From Streptomyces olindensis (GTDB lineage: Bacteria; Actinomycetota; Actinomycetes; Streptomycetales; Streptomycetaceae), in NCBI GenBank assembly GCA_000696115.1, contig JJOH01000097.1:62001-126000 (forward strand): a DNA stretch of 64,000 bases, written 5' to 3'. Below, one piece after another: positions 61,790-64,000 of this stretch. Within the stretch, counting starts at the first letter, position 1, and every line of letters starts with the position of its first letter. The notes below the pieces were generated by a model. It had not been told where the DNA came from. It made no database searches and worked only from the letters and a program-made list of their open reading frames with translations. The translations under genes were made by a program, and so were the position numbers.

Positions 61790-62419
61790 GTGTTCACCGG
61801 AATCGTCGAAGAGCTGGGCGAGATCACCGCCGTCGAGACCCTCGACGACGCCTGTCGCTTCCGCCTGCGCGGCCCCGTCGTCACCCAAGGCGCGAAACAC
61901 GGCGACTCCATCGCCGTCAACGGCGTCTGCCTCACGGTCGTCGACCACGAGGGCGACGAGTTCACCGCCGACGTCATGGCCGAGACGCTGAACCGCTCCA
62001 GCCTCGGCGCTCTCGAGGTCGGCTCCCGCGTCAACCTCGAACGCCCCATGGCCGTCGGCGAACGCCTCGGCGGGCACATCGTGCAGGGCCACGTCGACGG
62101 CACCGGCGAGATCCTGGAGCGCAAGCCGTCCGAGCACTGGGAGATCGTGAAGATCTCCCTCCCCGCCGAGCTCACCCGGTACGTCGTCGAGAAGGGCTCC
62201 ATCACCGTCGACGGCATCAGCCTCACCGTCGTCGACGCCGGCCCCGACTACTTCACGGTCAGCCTCATCCCCACCACCCTCGACCTGACCACGCTCGGCC
62301 ACAAGCAGCCCGGCGACCCGGTCAACCTCGAGGTCGACGTCATCGCCAAGTACGTCGAGCGGATGCTGGGCGACCGTGCGCAGGGGGCGGCCGACCGTGC
62401 GCAAGGGGTGGCCCGGTGA
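61790..62419 (+). CDS. ribE: Riboflavin synthase, alpha subunit
   Basis: Dismutates two lumazines to riboflavin. 209 residues with two homologous barrels, beginning [11 protein letters not shown] and again near [20 protein letters not shown]. The N-terminal MFTGIVEE is the family signature. GTG start with AGGAGG 9 nt upstream; overlaps ribM by 4 nt. FMN riboswitch controlled. Confidence 0.95.
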   Translation: MFTGIVEELGEITAVETLDDACRFRLRGPVVTQGAKHGDSIAVNGVCLTVVDHEGDEFTADVMAETLNRSSLGALEVGSRVNLERPMAVGERLGGHIVQGHVDGTGEILERKPSEHWEIVKISLPAELTRYVVEKGSITVDGISLTVVDAGPDYFTVSLIPTTLDLTTLGHKQPGDPVNLEVDVIAKYVERMLGDRAQGAADRAQGVAR

Positions 62420-63057
62420 ACGCGCTGAACTCCGAGGCGTTCGTCCTCTTCGGCCAGCACATCCTCTGGTCCGACATGGTCGGAAACCTCTTCGGCCTGG
62501 CCGCCCTCGCCCTCGGCTGGCGACGCTCCATCTGGACCTGGCCCGTGCAGTTCCTGGCCGGCCTCATCCTCTTCGGCGCCTTCTTCGGCCACCTCACCGG
62601 CAGCGCGGGCAAGCAGGCCGTCGTCATGCTCGTCGCCCTCTACGGCTGGTGGCAGTGGCAGCGCGGCAAGGGCCAGGGCGAGGACGGCCACATCGCCGTA
62701 CGGTTCGCCACCTGGCGCGAGCGCGCCGCGATGGCCGCGGCGGCCGCCGCCGGCACGGTCGCCGTGGCGCTGCTCTTCAAGGCGTACCCGACCCTGTCCT
62801 GGGACCCCTGGCCGGACGCCTACATCTTCGTCGGCACGATCGTCGCGATGTACGCCCAGGCCCGCGGCATGGTCGAGTTCTGGTTCGCCTGGCTCCTCGT
62901 CGACCTCGTCGGCGTGCCCCTCAACTTCGCCAACGGCTACGCCTTCTCCGGCTTCGTCTACGTCCTCTACGGCGCGCTCGTCCTGTGGGGCCTGCGCGAC
63001 TGGTGGCTGCGCTCGCGCGCGGCAGCACGGCCCACCCTGGAAGGAGCGCCGGCATGA
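62416..63057 (+). CDS. ribM: Riboflavin transporter RibM (PnuC family)
   Basis: 213 residues with about seven helices, PnuC-type (nicotinamide riboside transporter fold) with [10 protein letters not shown]. In Streptomyces davawensis RibM and in Corynebacterium PnuX such proteins carry riboflavin, and the operon position between ribE and ribBA with the FMN riboswitch favours that here. Overlaps ribE and ribBA by 4 nt each. Confidence 0.85.
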   Translation: MNALNSEAFVLFGQHILWSDMVGNLFGLAALALGWRRSIWTWPVQFLAGLILFGAFFGHLTGSAGKQAVVMLVALYGWWQWQRGKGQGEDGHIAVRFATWRERAAMAAAAAAGTVAVALLFKAYPTLSWDPWPDAYIFVGTIVAMYAQARGMVEFWFAWLLVDLVGVPLNFANGYAFSGFVYVLYGALVLWGLRDWWLRSRAAARPTLEGAPA

Positions 63058-64000
63058 GCACGGCACCGATCCTGTACAGCACCGACGGTGAGTTCGAGGA
63101 CCTCGCGCTCGACCCCGTCGAGCAGGCCATCGCCGACATCGCGGCGGGCCGCCCGGTCGTGGTCGTCGACGACGAGGACCGGGAGAACGAGGGCGACCTC
63201 GTCATCGCCGCCGAGAAGGCCACCCCCGAGATCGTCGCCTTCATGATGAGCGAGTGCCGCGGCCTGATCTGCGCCCCCATGGAAGGCGACGAACTGGACC
63301 GGCTGCGCCTGCCGCAGATGGTCGACGACAACACCGAGTCGATGAAGACCGCCTTCACCGTCTCCGTCGACGCCTCGGCCGCCCACGGCGTGAGCACCGG
63401 CATCTCCGCCGCCGACCGCGCCACCACCCTCCGGCTGCTCGCCGACGGCGTCTCCGGGCCCGACGACTTCGTCCGCCCCGGCCACATCTTCCCGCTGCGC
63501 GCCCGGCCCGGCGGCGTCCTCACCCGCAACGGCCACACCGAGGCCGCCGTCGACCTCGCCCGCCTCGCGGGTCTGCGCCCGGCCGGCGCCATCGTCGAGA
63601 TCGCCGGCGAGGACGGCCGCATGCTGCGCCTGCCCGAGCTGGTCCCCTTCGCCCGCAAGCACGGCCTGACGATCATCTCCATCGAGGACCTGATCGCCTA
63701 CCGCCGCAGCAGCGAGCCCACCGTCCGCCGCGAGGCCAGGACGCAACTGCCCACCGCCCACGGCACCTTCACGGCGTACGGCTACCGCTCCACCGTCGAC
63801 GGCGTCGAGCACGTCGCCCTGGTGCACGGCGAGATCGGCGACGGCGACGACGTCCTGGTCCGCGTCCACTCCGAATGCCTCACCGGCGACGTCTTCGGCT
63901 CGGCCCGCTGCGACTGCGGCCCCCAGCTGGACGCCTCCCTGGCCCGCATCCAGTCCGAGGGCCGCGGAGTGGTCGTCTACCTGCGCGGACACGAGGGCCG
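63054..64000 (+). CDS. ribBA: Bifunctional DHBP synthase / GTP cyclohydrolase II, 5' part
   Basis: First steps of riboflavin synthesis. About 315 residues are in the window and the frame runs past its end. The N-terminal RibB domain (to about 205) shows [26 protein letters not shown] and [10 protein letters not shown]. The RibA domain starts near 220 and shows the zinc cysteines [17 protein letters not shown] and then [15 protein letters not shown] at 63054 overlaps the ribM stop by 4 nt. Confidence 0.95.
   Translation, partial: MSTAPILYSTDGEFEDLALDPVEQAIADIAAGRPVVVVDDEDRENEGDLVIAAEKATPEIVAFMMSECRGLICAPMEGDELDRLRLPQMVDDNTESMKTAFTVSVDASAAHGVSTGISAADRATTLRLLADGVSGPDDFVRPGHIFPLRARPGGVLTRNGHTEAAVDLARLAGLRPAGAIVEIAGEDGRMLRLPELVPFARKHGLTIISIEDLIAYRRSSEPTVRREARTQLPTAHGTFTAYGYRSTVDGVEHVALVHGEIGDGDDVLVRVHSECLTGDVFGSARCDCGPQLDASLARIQSEGRGVVVYLRGHEG

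Overview
The window is about 64 kb of very GC-rich, densely coding chromosomal DNA from a Streptomyces or a very close relative. The clearest markers are BldD (the c-di-GMP-responsive master regulator of development), the actinobacterial nucleoid protein sIHF, a PriA that has lost its helicase motifs, a FMN-riboswitch riboflavin operon with a PnuC-type RibM, and many GTG/TTG starts with ATGA or GTGA stop-start overlaps. Gene order agrees with what I remember of the conserved core of the S. coelicolor chromosome (roughly SCO1508 down to SCO1441). I see no transposase, integrase, prophage, CRISPR array, tRNA or rRNA.

Layout. 1-4.1 kb: 3' end of hisS, then a reverse-strand four-gene unit (ABC ATPase, ABC permease, histidine kinase, response regulator). 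4.2-6.3 kb: a VKOR-family membrane protein and the AAA+ factor RarA. 6.3-20.7 kb: rpsD with a long structured leader, two small conserved actinobacterial proteins, alaS, ruvX, mltG, then the shikimate block aroE - small membrane protein - aroC - aroK - aroB, an unassigned P-loop protein, a degenerate M24 peptidase homologue, efp and nusB. 20.9-21.4 kb: bldD on the reverse strand with a BldD box inside its own promoter. 21.6-31.6 kb: the complete de novo UMP pathway (pyrR, pyrB, pyrC, a small membrane protein, carA, carB, pyrD, pyrF), preceded by a PyrR-binding RNA hairpin that can mask the pyrR ribosome binding site. 31.8-38.3 kb: sihF, gmk, rpoZ, coaBC, metK and degenerate priA. 38.3-40.8 kb: two tandem-repeat arrays, a small HTH protein and fmt. 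40.8-46.6 kb: rsmB, an MMPL exporter, rpe, a SorC-type regulator and a barstar-like protein.

46.7-55.2 kb is a metabolic stretch: GuaB1 (GMP reductase/IMPDH family), an amino-acid permease with an adjacent Lrp/AsnC regulator, an MFS transporter, a small secreted protein, and an amidase plus flavin monooxygenase pair that looks like a DavA/DavB lysine-to-5-aminovalerate module. The permease promoter region and the amidase promoter region share repeated GCAACG half-sites, so the Lrp-type regulator may control both. 55.2-61.2 kb holds a DUF5995-type protein, a GH6 glucanase, a uracil/xanthine permease, an MFS transporter and a divergent ROK regulator. 61.5-64 kb: FMN riboswitch, ribE, ribM and the start of ribBA, which runs off the window.

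Most of the window is housekeeping DNA. Points that stand out are two conserved enzyme relatives with lost catalytic residues (the M24 homologue beside efp, and PriA), two intergenic tandem-repeat arrays (one a series of hairpins), an interspersed 24-nt repeat present twice, a possible two-state RNA hairpin in front of pyrD, a DasR-like site without a target gene, and the putative Lrp/lysine regulon.
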